A DNA stretch of 31,349 nt from DUOD01 sp050945235 (GTDB lineage Bacteria > Bacillota > Clostridia > DUOD01), in NCBI GenBank assembly GCA_050945235.1, contig JBMNSO010000007.1:1-31349 (forward strand), written 5' to 3'. The notes under the pieces were generated by a model that did not search any database, had not been told where the DNA came from, and worked only from the letters and a program-made list of their open reading frames with translations. This document shows, piece by piece, positions 8,001 through 15,491 of the stretch. The translations under genes were made by a program, and so were the position numbers. Each line of letters opens with the position of its first letter. The stretch's first letter is position 1.

Positions 8001-8040
8001 AGGATTTAAACGGAGCTCCTGATGGAACTCGAATTCATTA
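8001..8040 (-). pseudogene. Decayed tRNA-Thr 3' end (possible att-site remnant)
   Basis: Bases 8012-8040 match the 3' end of the intact tRNA-Thr gene (from 11273) at 25 of 29 positions, in the same orientation, covering the acceptor 3' strand and the T arm. Similarity continues into the tRNA's downstream flank (aggattt at 8001 versus aggatt at 11262). No anticodon or D arm follows, and the T stem has lost pairing, so it is not a functional tRNA. It could be the displaced att repeat of an integrated element or a duplicated tRNA with an internal deletion. Confidence 0.6.
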
Positions 8041-8100
8041 TATAATCAGCATTATGCGGTTAAATACGATTATACCTTAAAACTGATATCATACAACATA

Positions 8101-8148
8101 AAAACAACCCCGCCGTTATGCATATACCATAACAACGGGATTGTTTTT
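8101..8148 (-). terminator. Terminator of the rubredoxin-hcp operon
   Basis: On the minus strand a long stem (AACAATCCCGTTGTTATG with CATAACGGCGGGGTTGTT) is followed by a run of T. It begins only a few bases after the hcp stop codon. Confidence 0.88.
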
Positions 8149-8150
8149 AC

Positions 8151-9782
8151 CTATCGAGCCATAAACAATTCGATATCCTCATCCACGGTACCCATACCGG
8201 CAATGCCGAATTTTTCTGTCAAAACCTTTGCTACATTGGGCGATAAGAAGCCCGGAAGTGTAGGACCGAGGTGAATGTTCTTTACTCCCAGATACAGGAG
8301 AGCAAGAAGCACAATCACCGCCTTCTGCTCATACCAAGCAATATTAAAGGCGATGGGCAGTTTATTTATATCATCAAGATCGAACACCTCTTTGAGTTTC
8401 AGAGCGATTACCGCCAAAGAATAGGAGTCGTTGCACTGACCAGCGTCTAAAACCCTTGGAATCCCGCCGATATCACCCAGTTTCAGTTTATTATATCGGT
8501 ATTTCGCGCAGCCTGCGGTAAGAATAACGGTGTCATTGGGCAGCGCTGCAGCAAATTTAGTGTAATATTCTCTCGATTTCATGCGTCCGTCACAGCCGGC
8601 CATAACGAAGAACTTCTTGATGGCCCCGGATTTGACGGCTTCCACAACCTTATCTGCAAGAGCCAACACTTGGTTGTGGGCAAAGCCACCTACAATACTC
8701 CCGGTTTCAATCTCATCGGGTGGTGGAAGAGTTTTGGCAAGGGCAATAATTTCGGAAAAATCCTTCTTACCGTTTTCATCAGCCGTAATATGCTTACAAC
8801 CAGGGAAGCCGGTGGAACCTGTGGTAAAGATTCTTTTCCGGATTTCTTCTTTCCTGGGCGGAACGATGCAGTTAGTTGTAAAAAGAATGGGGCCGTGGAA
8901 AGAATCAAACTCATCAATCTGCCTCCACCAAGCATTGCCGTAGTTACCCACAAAATGATCATATTTTTTAAATGCGGGATAATAATGAGCCGGCAGCATC
9001 TCGCTGTGAGTATACACATCCACACCGGTACCCTTGGTCTGCTCCAACAACTGTTTCAAATCGGTCAGGTCATGGCCGGAAATCAGAATCGCAGGATTCT
9101 TTCTGACACCAATATTGACTTCGGTGATTTCAGGATCGCCAAATCTCGATGTATTAGCCTCGTCCAGAAGGGCCATAGCCTTAACACCGTTTTCACCCGT
9201 TTTCAGCGTTAAGGCGACCAGGTCGTCGGCAGTGAGGGAATCGTCTAGAGTTGCCGCTAACGCCTCATAAATAAAGCTGTTAATTTCTAGATTTTCCTTG
9301 CCGATATTATTTGCATGTTCCGTATAAGCGGCCATACCCTTGAGACCATATGTAATCATTTCGCGGAGAGAACGTATATCCTCATTTTCGGTAGCAAGGA
9401 CACCGACCGAAGCAGCCTTTTTCAACATGGAGTCTCTGGAATTTACGGTAAAGGTGGCGGCATTGTGCAACGTTTTGATGTCAACAGACTTCCTGAGCTG
9501 GTCACGGATAGCGATCATTTTCAGGATCTGTCTTTCGATGGCCTGGTCGTCAAAATTGGCATTGGTAATAGTTATAAAAAGACTATTCAGCACTTCATAA
9601 TTGATATCGCCAAGGTTTTTCACATCAAGCTTACCTTTGACTACGATTTCTGAAATGCCCTTCAAGGTGTAGACCAAGAGATCCTGAAGCCGTGCAACTT
9701 CCTCCGTTTTTCCGCACACACCGCGAATGGTGCAACCCTTTCCTCCTGCGGTTTCCTGACACTGATAGCAAAACATACTCAT
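8151..9782 (-). CDS. hcp: Hybrid-cluster protein (hydroxylamine reductase / NO-related)
   Basis: A 543-residue iron-sulfur protein of the Hcp family, known to reduce hydroxylamine in vitro and linked to nitric oxide detoxification and protein S-nitrosylation. The N-terminal cysteines follow Cys5-x2-Cys8-x8-Cys17-x5-Cys23, the spacing of the class found in anaerobes (a [4Fe-4S] cluster). The hybrid-cluster ligands all appear present: His in ISGHDL, Glu in HSEML, Cys in TTNCIVPP, MAGCDG, TAGCAK and GQCNDS, and Glu/Lys in WYEQK. The start is ATG 9782, preceded by AAGGAGGAAAATAAA; an upstream in-frame ATG at 9821 lies inside the rubredoxin gene and has no such site. It follows the rubredoxin gene by 13 bases. 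Ile codons favour ATC/ATT, unlike the ATA-rich neighbours outside the cluster. Confidence 0.97.
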   Translation of the reverse strand: MSMFCYQCQETAGGKGCTIRGVCGKTEEVARLQDLLVYTLKGISEIVVKGKLDVKNLGDINYEVLNSLFITITNANFDDQAIERQILKMIAIRDQLRKSVDIKTLHNAATFTVNSRDSMLKKAASVGVLATENEDIRSLREMITYGLKGMAAYTEHANNIGKENLEINSFIYEALAATLDDSLTADDLVALTLKTGENGVKAMALLDEANTSRFGDPEITEVNIGVRKNPAILISGHDLTDLKQLLEQTKGTGVDVYTHSEMLPAHYYPAFKKYDHFVGNYGNAWWRQIDEFDSFHGPILFTTNCIVPPRKEEIRKRIFTTGSTGFPGCKHITADENGKKDFSEIIALAKTLPPPDEIETGSIVGGFAHNQVLALADKVVEAVKSGAIKKFFVMAGCDGRMKSREYYTKFAAALPNDTVILTAGCAKYRYNKLKLGDIGGIPRVLDAGQCNDSYSLAVIALKLKEVFDLDDINKLPIAFNIAWYEQKAVIVLLALLYLGVKNIHLGPTLPGFLSPNVAKVLTEKFGIAGMGTVDEDIELFMAR

Positions 9783-9795
9783 TTTATTTTCCTCC

Positions 9796-9960
9796 TTATT
9801 CTTCAATAGGTTCAAAATCATCCTTGCCTACAAAACAAATCGGACACTGCCAGTCATCTGGGATATCCTCAAAAACAGTGCCAGGCTCAATCCCACCGTC
9901 AGGATCACCGACCTTTGGGTCGTAAATATACCCACATGGAATACACTGATATTTCTTCAT
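9796..9960 (-). CDS. Rubredoxin
   Basis: A 54-residue one-iron electron carrier. Both CxxC hairpins are intact: CIPC (residues 6-9) in KKYQCIPCGYIYDP, and CPIC in WQCPICFVGKDDFE. The length is canonical. The start is ATG 9960 with an AGGTGA site upstream; the frame stays open further upstream, but that extension has no rubredoxin character. It precedes hcp by 13 bases, and the hcp ribosome binding site overlaps its end, so the pair is almost certainly one operon. Rubredoxin is a plausible electron donor to Hcp or to another NO/O2 scavenging enzyme; that pairing is inference from position. Confidence 0.95.
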   Translation of the reverse strand: MKKYQCIPCGYIYDPKVGDPDGGIEPGTVFEDIPDDWQCPICFVGKDDFEPIEE

Positions 9961-10056
9961 TTTCAATTCACCTACTTTCCCTTCGATTCTGTATGTAATA
10001 TTCAATCCGCACCAAAACCCCAAGACCATTTATCTATGGTTTTATCTGTTCCTTTT

Positions 10057-10062
10057 ATTATA
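10057..10062 (-). promoter_or_regulatory. Possible -10 element for rubredoxin-hcp
   Basis: TATAAT on the minus strand about 100 bases before rubredoxin. No good -35 hexamer sits 16-18 bases upstream, which would fit an activator-dependent promoter. TATCAA occurs twice just upstream. The rest of the 269-base gap (9961-10229) shows nothing else I can name. Confidence 0.35.
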
Positions 10063-10229
10063 ACTTGATAATTGGATTGATATTTCTTGGATTCTAGCAC
10101 TCAATAAAAATTAGGTAATCATATACGGGAACAAGTTCACCGTAGAATTCAAATACGGCATAATAGTGGATTTTGGAAACAGACAAGACAATCTGCGCCA
10201 TTTAACATAGGATGTTTCATTAGCTACCC

Positions 10230-10937
10230 TTAACAGCCTTTTTTGTAGCGTTTAAAAAGAACACCGTTTTCTTTAGCAACATGAAGAAAAATATCATCTG
10301 CCAATTCATGAAGCTTCAGATACATGGCTTGCATTGTAGAACATGCATACTCCGGAGGCGTAAAATCGTCGGTCTCTTTAATTAAACGCTTAATAATCTG
10401 GCCGGCAGTTTCGTGTTCGCCCTCCAATTGTAGAATCAGTGTCCTTATCTCCACCAGGTCCTCGTCTGAATTGTCTGATTTAAGCATTGCTGGAAAAAGT
10501 TCTTTTTCCTCCTTGGCAAAATGTTCCTCTAACTCCAACCTTAACTCGCTGAAGTTTCGATGCAGATTTAGCAACAATTCTTTGCCATGCTCATAGTGTA
10601 CCAACAATACCAAGTTAATCATTTTATCCAGTTCTTTCCATAGCACACGTTCAGGCTGGTGATGGATTTCAAGAATCAGATCAATCAGCTGCTTGTCAGA
10701 TAACTCAGTCACTGGTAATTCCTTATCCGGTCTGGCCAAATAATCTTTGTAGGCATTTTGTACTTCCGTAATAAATTCTGGCGCAAGACCCGCTTCTTTA
10801 ATAGCCGTTTCAAGCGTTCGATCTCCTTGACAGCAGTAGTCAATGTACAGCTCGTTAAGTCGAGTGGCAATGGCAGGGAAAAAGGTTACAAGCTCGCTAA
10901 GACGTGTTTGGCCACTGATGTTAATGGTTCGTATCAT
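10230..10937 (-). CDS. ric: Iron-sulfur cluster repair di-iron protein (Ric/ScdA/YtfE)
   Basis: Repairs iron-sulfur clusters damaged by nitric oxide or oxidants, using a di-iron centre. The product has 235 residues. Residues 1-55 form the ScdA/DUF542 N-terminal domain with the diagnostic YCCQGDRTL (33-41). The remainder is a hemerythrin-like four-helix bundle with candidate iron ligands His92/93, His117, His139-x3-Glu143, His175, His210 and His219-x3-Glu223. Length and layout match the family. The ATG follows AAGGAGGAAAACTCTA. It lies 269 bases upstream of rubredoxin-hcp on the same strand, so the three genes form a nitrosative-stress group. Arginine is mostly CGN in the first 50 residues, unlike the AGG/AGA-rich flanking genes. 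Upstream lie imperfect tandem repeats that may be regulatory. Confidence 0.95.
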   Translation of the reverse strand: MIRTINISGQTRLSELVTFFPAIATRLNELYIDYCCQGDRTLETAIKEAGLAPEFITEVQNAYKDYLARPDKELPVTELSDKQLIDLILEIHHQPERVLWKELDKMINLVLLVHYEHGKELLLNLHRNFSELRLELEEHFAKEEKELFPAMLKSDNSDEDLVEIRTLILQLEGEHETAGQIIKRLIKETDDFTPPEYACSTMQAMYLKLHELADDIFLHVAKENGVLFKRYKKGC

Positions 10938-11090
10938 TAGAGTTTTCCTCCTTAAATAACTATATAATCTGACTGCTTTCTAATGATTGTCCTTACGTTA
11001 CGTTGATTGAACTATTTAATTGCCGATTGTTTCTCTTCCGTTCTCGTTCTCTACATCCGACCTGTTTTATTATCTGGAAAAAACTGAATA

Positions 11091-11164
11091 ATATCTATCT
11101 GATCTATCGCGAGGGTTTGATATCTAACCTGCTCTATCACCAAACTGTAATAATATCTAACCTG
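11091..11164. repeat. Imperfect tandem repeats upstream of ric
   Basis: ATATCTAACCTG occurs exactly at 11120-11131 and 11153-11164, and as ATATCTATCTG at 11091-11101. Starts are 29 and 33 bases apart, about three helical turns. After the first and second copies comes a related CTATCGC/CTATCAC. The repeats lie 150-230 bases before ric in a 334-base gene-free stretch (10938-11271). They could be binding sites for an NO- or redox-responsive regulator, or remains of an older sequence. I cannot assign a known operator. Confidence 0.5.
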
Positions 11165-11271
11165 ACCACTTAACTACCAAATCTGACTTTTTAGACATAC
11201 TCCCACTGGTAGGAAAATAGCTAATATTGTACATGGTAATACCTGAAACCCTGGTATTTCGAGGATTAAAA

Positions 11272-11348
11272 TGGAGCTCCTGATGGGACTCGAACCCATG
11301 ACCTGCTGTTTACGAGACAGCTGCTCATACCAACTGAGCTACAGGAGC
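11272..11348 (-). tRNA. tRNA-Thr (anticodon CGU)
   Basis: The minus strand gives a full cloverleaf: acceptor GCTCCTG/CAGGAGC, anticodon stem GCTGT/ACAGC with loop CTCGTAA (anticodon CGT, reading ACG), T arm ATGGG-TTCGAGT-CCCAT, discriminator T, and an encoded CCA (11272-11274). It forms the right boundary of the nitrosative-stress group. Confidence 0.95.
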
Positions 11349-11359
11349 TTAGCATTAAT

Positions 11360-11388
11360 ATTATGCAATAATTATTGAGTTTTTTCAA
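11360..11388 (-). promoter_or_regulatory. Promoter of tRNA-Thr
   Basis: Minus strand TTGAAA (11383-11388), a 17-base spacer, then CATAAT (11360-11365), 11 bases before the tRNA 5' end. Confidence 0.75.
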
Positions 11389-11440
11389 GGGAAAAATATT
11401 TATTGTACTTCATTTATACCCCCAAACCTTATACATTTCG

Positions 11441-11472
11441 TCATAATAAAAGCTAAATCACGGAATTTAGCT
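11441..11472 (-). terminator. Terminator after the glycyl-radical activase gene
   Basis: On the minus strand GCTAAAT pairs with ATTTAGC across a short loop, followed by TTTTATT. It lies 27 bases past the activase stop codon. Confidence 0.7.
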
Positions 11473-11498
11473 TTTTATATCATACAGAGCAAAACATA

Positions 11499-12404
11499 TC
11501 ATTGTTTTGAGTATTTTACGGTAAATCCTCCCCCTTCCAAAGCCTTTGCTAATGCCTTTATGGTATCCTTATCAGGAGTATCAAGGTGTTGCGCCGGATA
11601 TTTTAAACCCAGGCTATAATATTTTGAAGCAGCCAGCTTATGAAATGGCAGAAGCTCTATCATAGTATCCACCGCCAGGGGTTTTATATTAGACACAATT
11701 GTATCCATATCCTCTAAGCTATCGTTTACACCGGGAATTACCGGTATTCTTATGATTATTTTGGCCTCCCTATCATGTAGCCTCAGTACATTGCTGATTA
11801 TCCGTTTATTCATATGTCCGGTAGCCTTTAGGTGTTTTTGGTAGTCCCCGGCCTTTATATCATACAAAAATAAATCGGTATAGGGTATTACCCTTTCTAT
11901 ATTCTCCCATGGTACATTGCCGGCGGTATCCACTGCTGTGGAGATGCCTCTTTCTTTACATGCCTCCAGTATCCGGACGGCAAAGTCTACCTGCAGCAGG
12001 GGCTCTCCGCCGGAGATGGTAACCCCGCCTCCGGAATTTCTATAGAAAACTACATCCCTTTGAATTTTTTCCATAACCCCGGCCACGGTCATCCTCTCAC
12101 CCACCACGGTCAGGGCCTGCACCGGGCAAATATTTACACAATCCTTGCATAGTGAGCATTTGTCCTTATCATACTGGTAACAGCCACCCACAAGATATCG
12201 GGTCTTAGACCGGCATACCTTTATGCATTGGCCACAACCGATACACCTATCCTCTAAATACTGTATCTCTTGCCGAGCCTTTATCGACTCCGGATTGTGG
12301 CACCAAAAGCAATTCAAGCTGCAACCCTTTAAAAATACAGTGGTTCGTATACCCGGTCCGTCATGAATAGAAAACCTTTGAATATTAAACACCCATCCAG
12401 TCAT
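11499..12404 (-). CDS. Glycyl-radical enzyme activating protein (radical SAM)
   Basis: A 301-residue activase that would use S-adenosylmethionine to install a glycyl radical on a partner enzyme. Seen: the radical-SAM cluster motif Cys28-x3-Cys32-x2-Cys35 (GCSLNCFWC), then two ferredoxin-type [4Fe-4S] motifs (Cys54-x2-Cys57-x2-Cys60-x3-Cys64, and Cys83-x2-Cys86-x2-Cys89-x3-Cys93). The SAM-binding stretch SGGEPL follows. The inserted ferredoxin domain places it with activases of the broader family (glycerol dehydratase, choline lyase, 4-hydroxyphenylacetate decarboxylase and similar), not with classical PflA, which lacks it. The ATG at 12404 follows AAAGGGGAT; the longer reading frame upstream has no supporting site. 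No glycyl-radical enzyme gene lies nearby, so the substrate enzyme cannot be named. Confidence 0.9.
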   Translation of the reverse strand: MTGWVFNIQRFSIHDGPGIRTTVFLKGCSLNCFWCHNPESIKARQEIQYLEDRCIGCGQCIKVCRSKTRYLVGGCYQYDKDKCSLCKDCVNICPVQALTVVGERMTVAGVMEKIQRDVVFYRNSGGGVTISGGEPLLQVDFAVRILEACKERGISTAVDTAGNVPWENIERVIPYTDLFLYDIKAGDYQKHLKATGHMNKRIISNVLRLHDREAKIIIRIPVIPGVNDSLEDMDTIVSNIKPLAVDTMIELLPFHKLAASKYYSLGLKYPAQHLDTPDKDTIKALAKALEGGGFTVKYSKQ

Positions 12405-12512
12405 AATATCCCCTTTGAAAAATGTGACTATAATGTAACTATTATCTTTTATTATATCAATGTATAACAAAATGCCAAATGTAAATAATAACCAACAACG
12501 GAGGGATAAACT

Positions 12513-13508
12513 ATGTCTAGAATGAAAAGGAAATCCCATACATTCATAGGGCAATATATGAGAAAAAAAAGACTTGAAAAGAAACTGATGAAATACTACC
12601 TGCATAACAACAGGGATAGACGGACACCCGTTGGAAAGATAATTGATGCATTGGCAGGGAGTATATTATTTATTTTTATTTTTTATATGGTTTTTATCAA
12701 CATGCTCAACAATAGTACATGGTCATTGATATTGACAACCCTGTTATTCCTACTGTTACTCTTTTTACTGAGAAAAAGAAGGATACACAAATATAATAAG
12801 ATCAGGATCATCAAAAACAGGGAACTTTCGTATAAATACGCCTATCAAAGAATAATGGAACTAAACCATCGGGAATTCGTGTTATATATTCAAAATATCC
12901 TCGTTAGGGTCTACCCTGACCTCAACCTGGAAAAGCAGGACAACGAACAAGGGCCAAAGGATACAATATATCGTTCAGGACAAGAGAAAGTGCTGTTAAG
13001 GTGCAGACAAGACAAGGCCGAAACAAAGGTGGGTGACGATGATATTAGGGACTTTTATAATACAATGAAAGGGATGGGTATAACCAGGGGCTGCTTTATC
13101 ACAACCTCGGTTTTTGATGAGACATCCATTGATTTTACCAAATCAATAACCAACCTTAAGATATGCTTAATCGACAAAGATCAGATATTGCAGCTTATTG
13201 AAAGGGCAGGCCTACTTCCCGATGAACAAATTATAGAAAATCTCGTGATGCAAGAAATCAAAGAAGAAGAAAAGAAATGGCATGTCCTTAAAAGGGAAGT
13301 GCTTATGCCTAAAAAGGTTAAGCTTTACGCAATCACAGGTATCGGTTTTTTGATATTATCCCAGTTGATTCCATATACAGCCCTTTATATAATCCCTGGA
13401 ACAATATGCCTTGGGTTGGCTGTAATTATATATTTCTCAGGGTTAAAGACAAAAGCAAAAGACAAAGAAGCATTGTTCGATGAAATGTTCAATAACAGGG
13501 CACCCTAG
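12513..13508 (+). CDS. Membrane protein with Mrr-type restriction-endonuclease-like domain
   Basis: A 331-residue protein. A basic N-terminus (about 40 residues, many Lys/Arg) precedes two membrane segments (about 43-63 and 68-87). A soluble domain (about 115-230) follows, with the fold pattern of the Mrr catalytic family (HREFVLYIQNIL, VLLRCRQDKAETKVGDDDIRDFY cut by me into parts, and GCFITTSVF). Two more hydrophobic segments lie at about 270-310. In active Mrr enzymes the core is Asp...Gln-x-Lys. Here Asp150 is present, but the Q-x-K position reads Arg163-Cys164-Arg165, so cleavage activity is doubtful. The start is well supported by GGAGGG. The gene is divergent from the activase gene and convergent with the GNAT-like gene. 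The role is unknown; it may bind DNA at the membrane or be a degenerate defence nuclease. Confidence 0.7.
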   Translation: MSRMKRKSHTFIGQYMRKKRLEKKLMKYYLHNNRDRRTPVGKIIDALAGSILFIFIFYMVFINMLNNSTWSLILTTLLFLLLLFLLRKRRIHKYNKIRIIKNRELSYKYAYQRIMELNHREFVLYIQNILVRVYPDLNLEKQDNEQGPKDTIYRSGQEKVLLRCRQDKAETKVGDDDIRDFYNTMKGMGITRGCFITTSVFDETSIDFTKSITNLKICLIDKDQILQLIERAGLLPDEQIIENLVMQEIKEEEKKWHVLKREVLMPKKVKLYAITGIGFLILSQLIPYTALYIIPGTICLGLAVIIYFSGLKTKAKDKEALFDEMFNNRAP

Positions 13509-13513
13509 TCAGT

Positions 13514-14641
13514 TTATTGTCCTATACTGTATTGATATATCCTATAGGTTTTGTAATGAACACCGCCTACCCTCTCTGCATCCCTGCGCATAGCCAAATT
13601 TGTTTCCCCGATGGTGGAACCTTCGCCATAAATATAACCCCTCTGCTGTGCCCAGCTCATTGATTTATAGTATATTGCTGCAGTAACACCTTTTTTCCTG
13701 AATTCAGGGACGACAAATAAAATAAAAATCCGGCCCCCTTTTATCTTGGACTTGTGTAATAGGTACTTTATGAACCCAAAGGGTAGCCACTTGCCCTTCA
13801 TATGAATCAATACCTGATTATAATCAGGCAGGGCAATCGAAAAGCCGATTGGTTGTCCTTCACTTCGTGCTATATAGATAAGATTGGGTTCCGCCACAGG
13901 CACAAGCTTTCTGCCCCAGGCTTGTATCTCCTCCATGGATGGGGGAGCTAAATCCTCCCATTCTTCTGGAACTGATATATCCAGGATCTTTTTTATATCA
14001 GCCAATTCCCTTTGTATATTCTTTAAATTTATCCTGTCAACGATGAAATTGTACTTCTTTTGTGCAAAGTCTACTATATTCTTCAACTTATCCGGCAGCG
14101 GCTTTTTCAGGTCATACCTATATGCAAATAGGTCTAAATACTTATAGAAACCATACCTTTCAAAAAAGGATATATAGTATCGGGGATTATAGGAGTTCAT
14201 CAATACAGGAGGACTGTCAAAACCATCTACCAACATCCCCCTGTAATCATCACCCTTTGTGGGTGATATTGGACCCTTAATAATGGTCATTCCTCTTTCC
14301 TTCAGCCACTGGCAGCTATAGTCCAATAATGCCTCGGCCACCTTATAATCATTTATGCATTCGAATAGGGTTATATATCCCTCTTTTAGATGCTTTGCCC
14401 CATTGATTTTTCGATCAATACCCACACATATTCTGCCAACGGCTTTGCTGCCAATATAGACCATAACCGGTTGGTATTCCCCATCTGAAAATAACGGATT
14501 ATCCTTACCCTTTAGAATATTTTTTATGTCTACCCTTAACGGTGCCACCCAATTCCTGTCATTCTTATAGATCTCATAGGGTAGTTCGATAAACGCCTTT
14601 AAATCCCTTTTATCTCTTACCTGTATCGGCTTTATTATCAT
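13514..14641 (-). CDS. GNAT-like acetyltransferase family protein
   Basis: A 375-residue protein of uncertain substrate. The C-terminal third has the look of a GNAT acetyl-CoA-binding domain: FILFVVPEFRKKGVTAAIYY resembles the V-x-P-x-x-R-x-x-G/A signature on strand 4 and helix 3, and GEGSTIGETN and the end of the protein fit the next strands. The N-terminal part (VGRICVGIDRKIN, GPISPTKGDD, GFDSPPVLMN) may form a second, degenerate GNAT-like fold. I chose ATG 14641 because AAGGGGTG lies about 7 bases upstream; a GTG at 14650 overlaps that site. It ends 5 bases from the convergent Mrr-like gene and follows the HD-domain gene by 32 bases, probably in one transcript. Confidence 0.65.
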   Translation of the reverse strand: MIIKPIQVRDKRDLKAFIELPYEIYKNDRNWVAPLRVDIKNILKGKDNPLFSDGEYQPVMVYIGSKAVGRICVGIDRKINGAKHLKEGYITLFECINDYKVAEALLDYSCQWLKERGMTIIKGPISPTKGDDYRGMLVDGFDSPPVLMNSYNPRYYISFFERYGFYKYLDLFAYRYDLKKPLPDKLKNIVDFAQKKYNFIVDRINLKNIQRELADIKKILDISVPEEWEDLAPPSMEEIQAWGRKLVPVAEPNLIYIARSEGQPIGFSIALPDYNQVLIHMKGKWLPFGFIKYLLHKSKIKGGRIFILFVVPEFRKKGVTAAIYYKSMSWAQQRGYIYGEGSTIGETNLAMRRDAERVGGVHYKTYRIYQYSIGQ

Positions 14642-14673
14642 CGGGGCCACCCCTTCGCTATCCCTTGTAATAC

Positions 14674-15390
14674 CTAGGCAGTTTCACTTGCCGTATCACT
14701 TTCTTTTGCCATATCACACCCTTTAAAATTGTTGTTAAGAGTTAGGCCGTTTGCCACTATTTCAAAGGAACAGCCCAAATAATTCGCCGCCTTTTCACTC
14801 ATCACCATCCTTGACATATATATCTGCAAAAATTCCATTACCGATGAGTTTTTATCGATATCCAACTCATATTTTATTACCATGGCTTCCTTATCCACAA
14901 CCACTTTGGAATGCTTTATCGAATAATTAACCCGGTCATGAATATCATTAAGGTCGCATTTCCCTCTCCGGACCCGTGCCCTATGGGCATCACTTTTATC
15001 CGCAATTATTAATGCGGCCGAGACCTCACTAATACTATTGCCATGCTCTTCTTCATGATTGCCCACCGCTGAGGTTATAACACATATTTCTTCTATGGGC
15101 ATGCCCATCTGTACAAGGATGGGAAAAATCAAGTTTGCACCGGTTAATCCATGATTCTTTCTATTTATACAGTTGCCTATATCGTGGACCCAGCCCGATA
15201 TAGCCGCCAGTTCCACCATGCGCTTAGGGTGGTCCAACTGCCTTAATATTTCACTGGCCACACGGCTTACATAACTGGCATGCCTAAGGCCATGGTCCGT
15301 ATATCCTATAGCTTCTAAACAATGGTTAGACCAGCTAATCATTGTTTTGACATCCTTGTTCTTTTTTATATCCTCAAGTGTAATAATCAT
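14674..15390 (-). CDS. HD-domain metal-dependent phosphohydrolase
   Basis: A 238-residue protein with the HD superfamily pattern: His37 (GLRHASYV), His69-Asp70 (GWVHDIGN), His80, His112 (GNHEEEHG), and an Asp in IADKSD. These are the usual metal ligands and catalytic residues for hydrolysing phosphate esters or nucleotides. The C-terminal 60 residues carry no motif I know. The ATG at 15390 follows a G-rich stretch (GGGGGGCGTAGGA). It is upstream of the GNAT-like gene on the same strand. The substrate (nucleotide, cyclic nucleotide or other) cannot be read from the sequence. Confidence 0.85.
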   Translation of the reverse strand: MIITLEDIKKNKDVKTMISWSNHCLEAIGYTDHGLRHASYVSRVASEILRQLDHPKRMVELAAISGWVHDIGNCINRKNHGLTGANLIFPILVQMGMPIEEICVITSAVGNHEEEHGNSISEVSAALIIADKSDAHRARVRRGKCDLNDIHDRVNYSIKHSKVVVDKEAMVIKYELDIDKNSSVMEFLQIYMSRMVMSEKAANYLGCSFEIVANGLTLNNNFKGCDMAKESDTASETA

Positions 15391-15491
15391 TCCTACGCCC
15401 CCCTATGCAAGTTTCACGTAATACATTGTATTAACAGCTTCCTATATTGTGAGCCCTTTCGTTAAATTGTAATATGGTTTATAGAACCAGT

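Noticed and set aside
9961..10029. Upstream extension of rubredoxin
   Set aside because: The frame is open by chance; ATG 9960 gives a canonical 54-residue rubredoxin with its own ribosome binding site.
8001..11348. Prophage or active integrative element
   Set aside because: No integrase, recombinase, phage or conjugation gene is present, so only an old remnant can be proposed.
12405..12605. N-terminal extension of the glycyl-radical activase
   Set aside because: It overlaps the divergent Mrr-like gene and has no family similarity, whereas ATG 12404 has a good ribosome binding site and the typical N-terminus.
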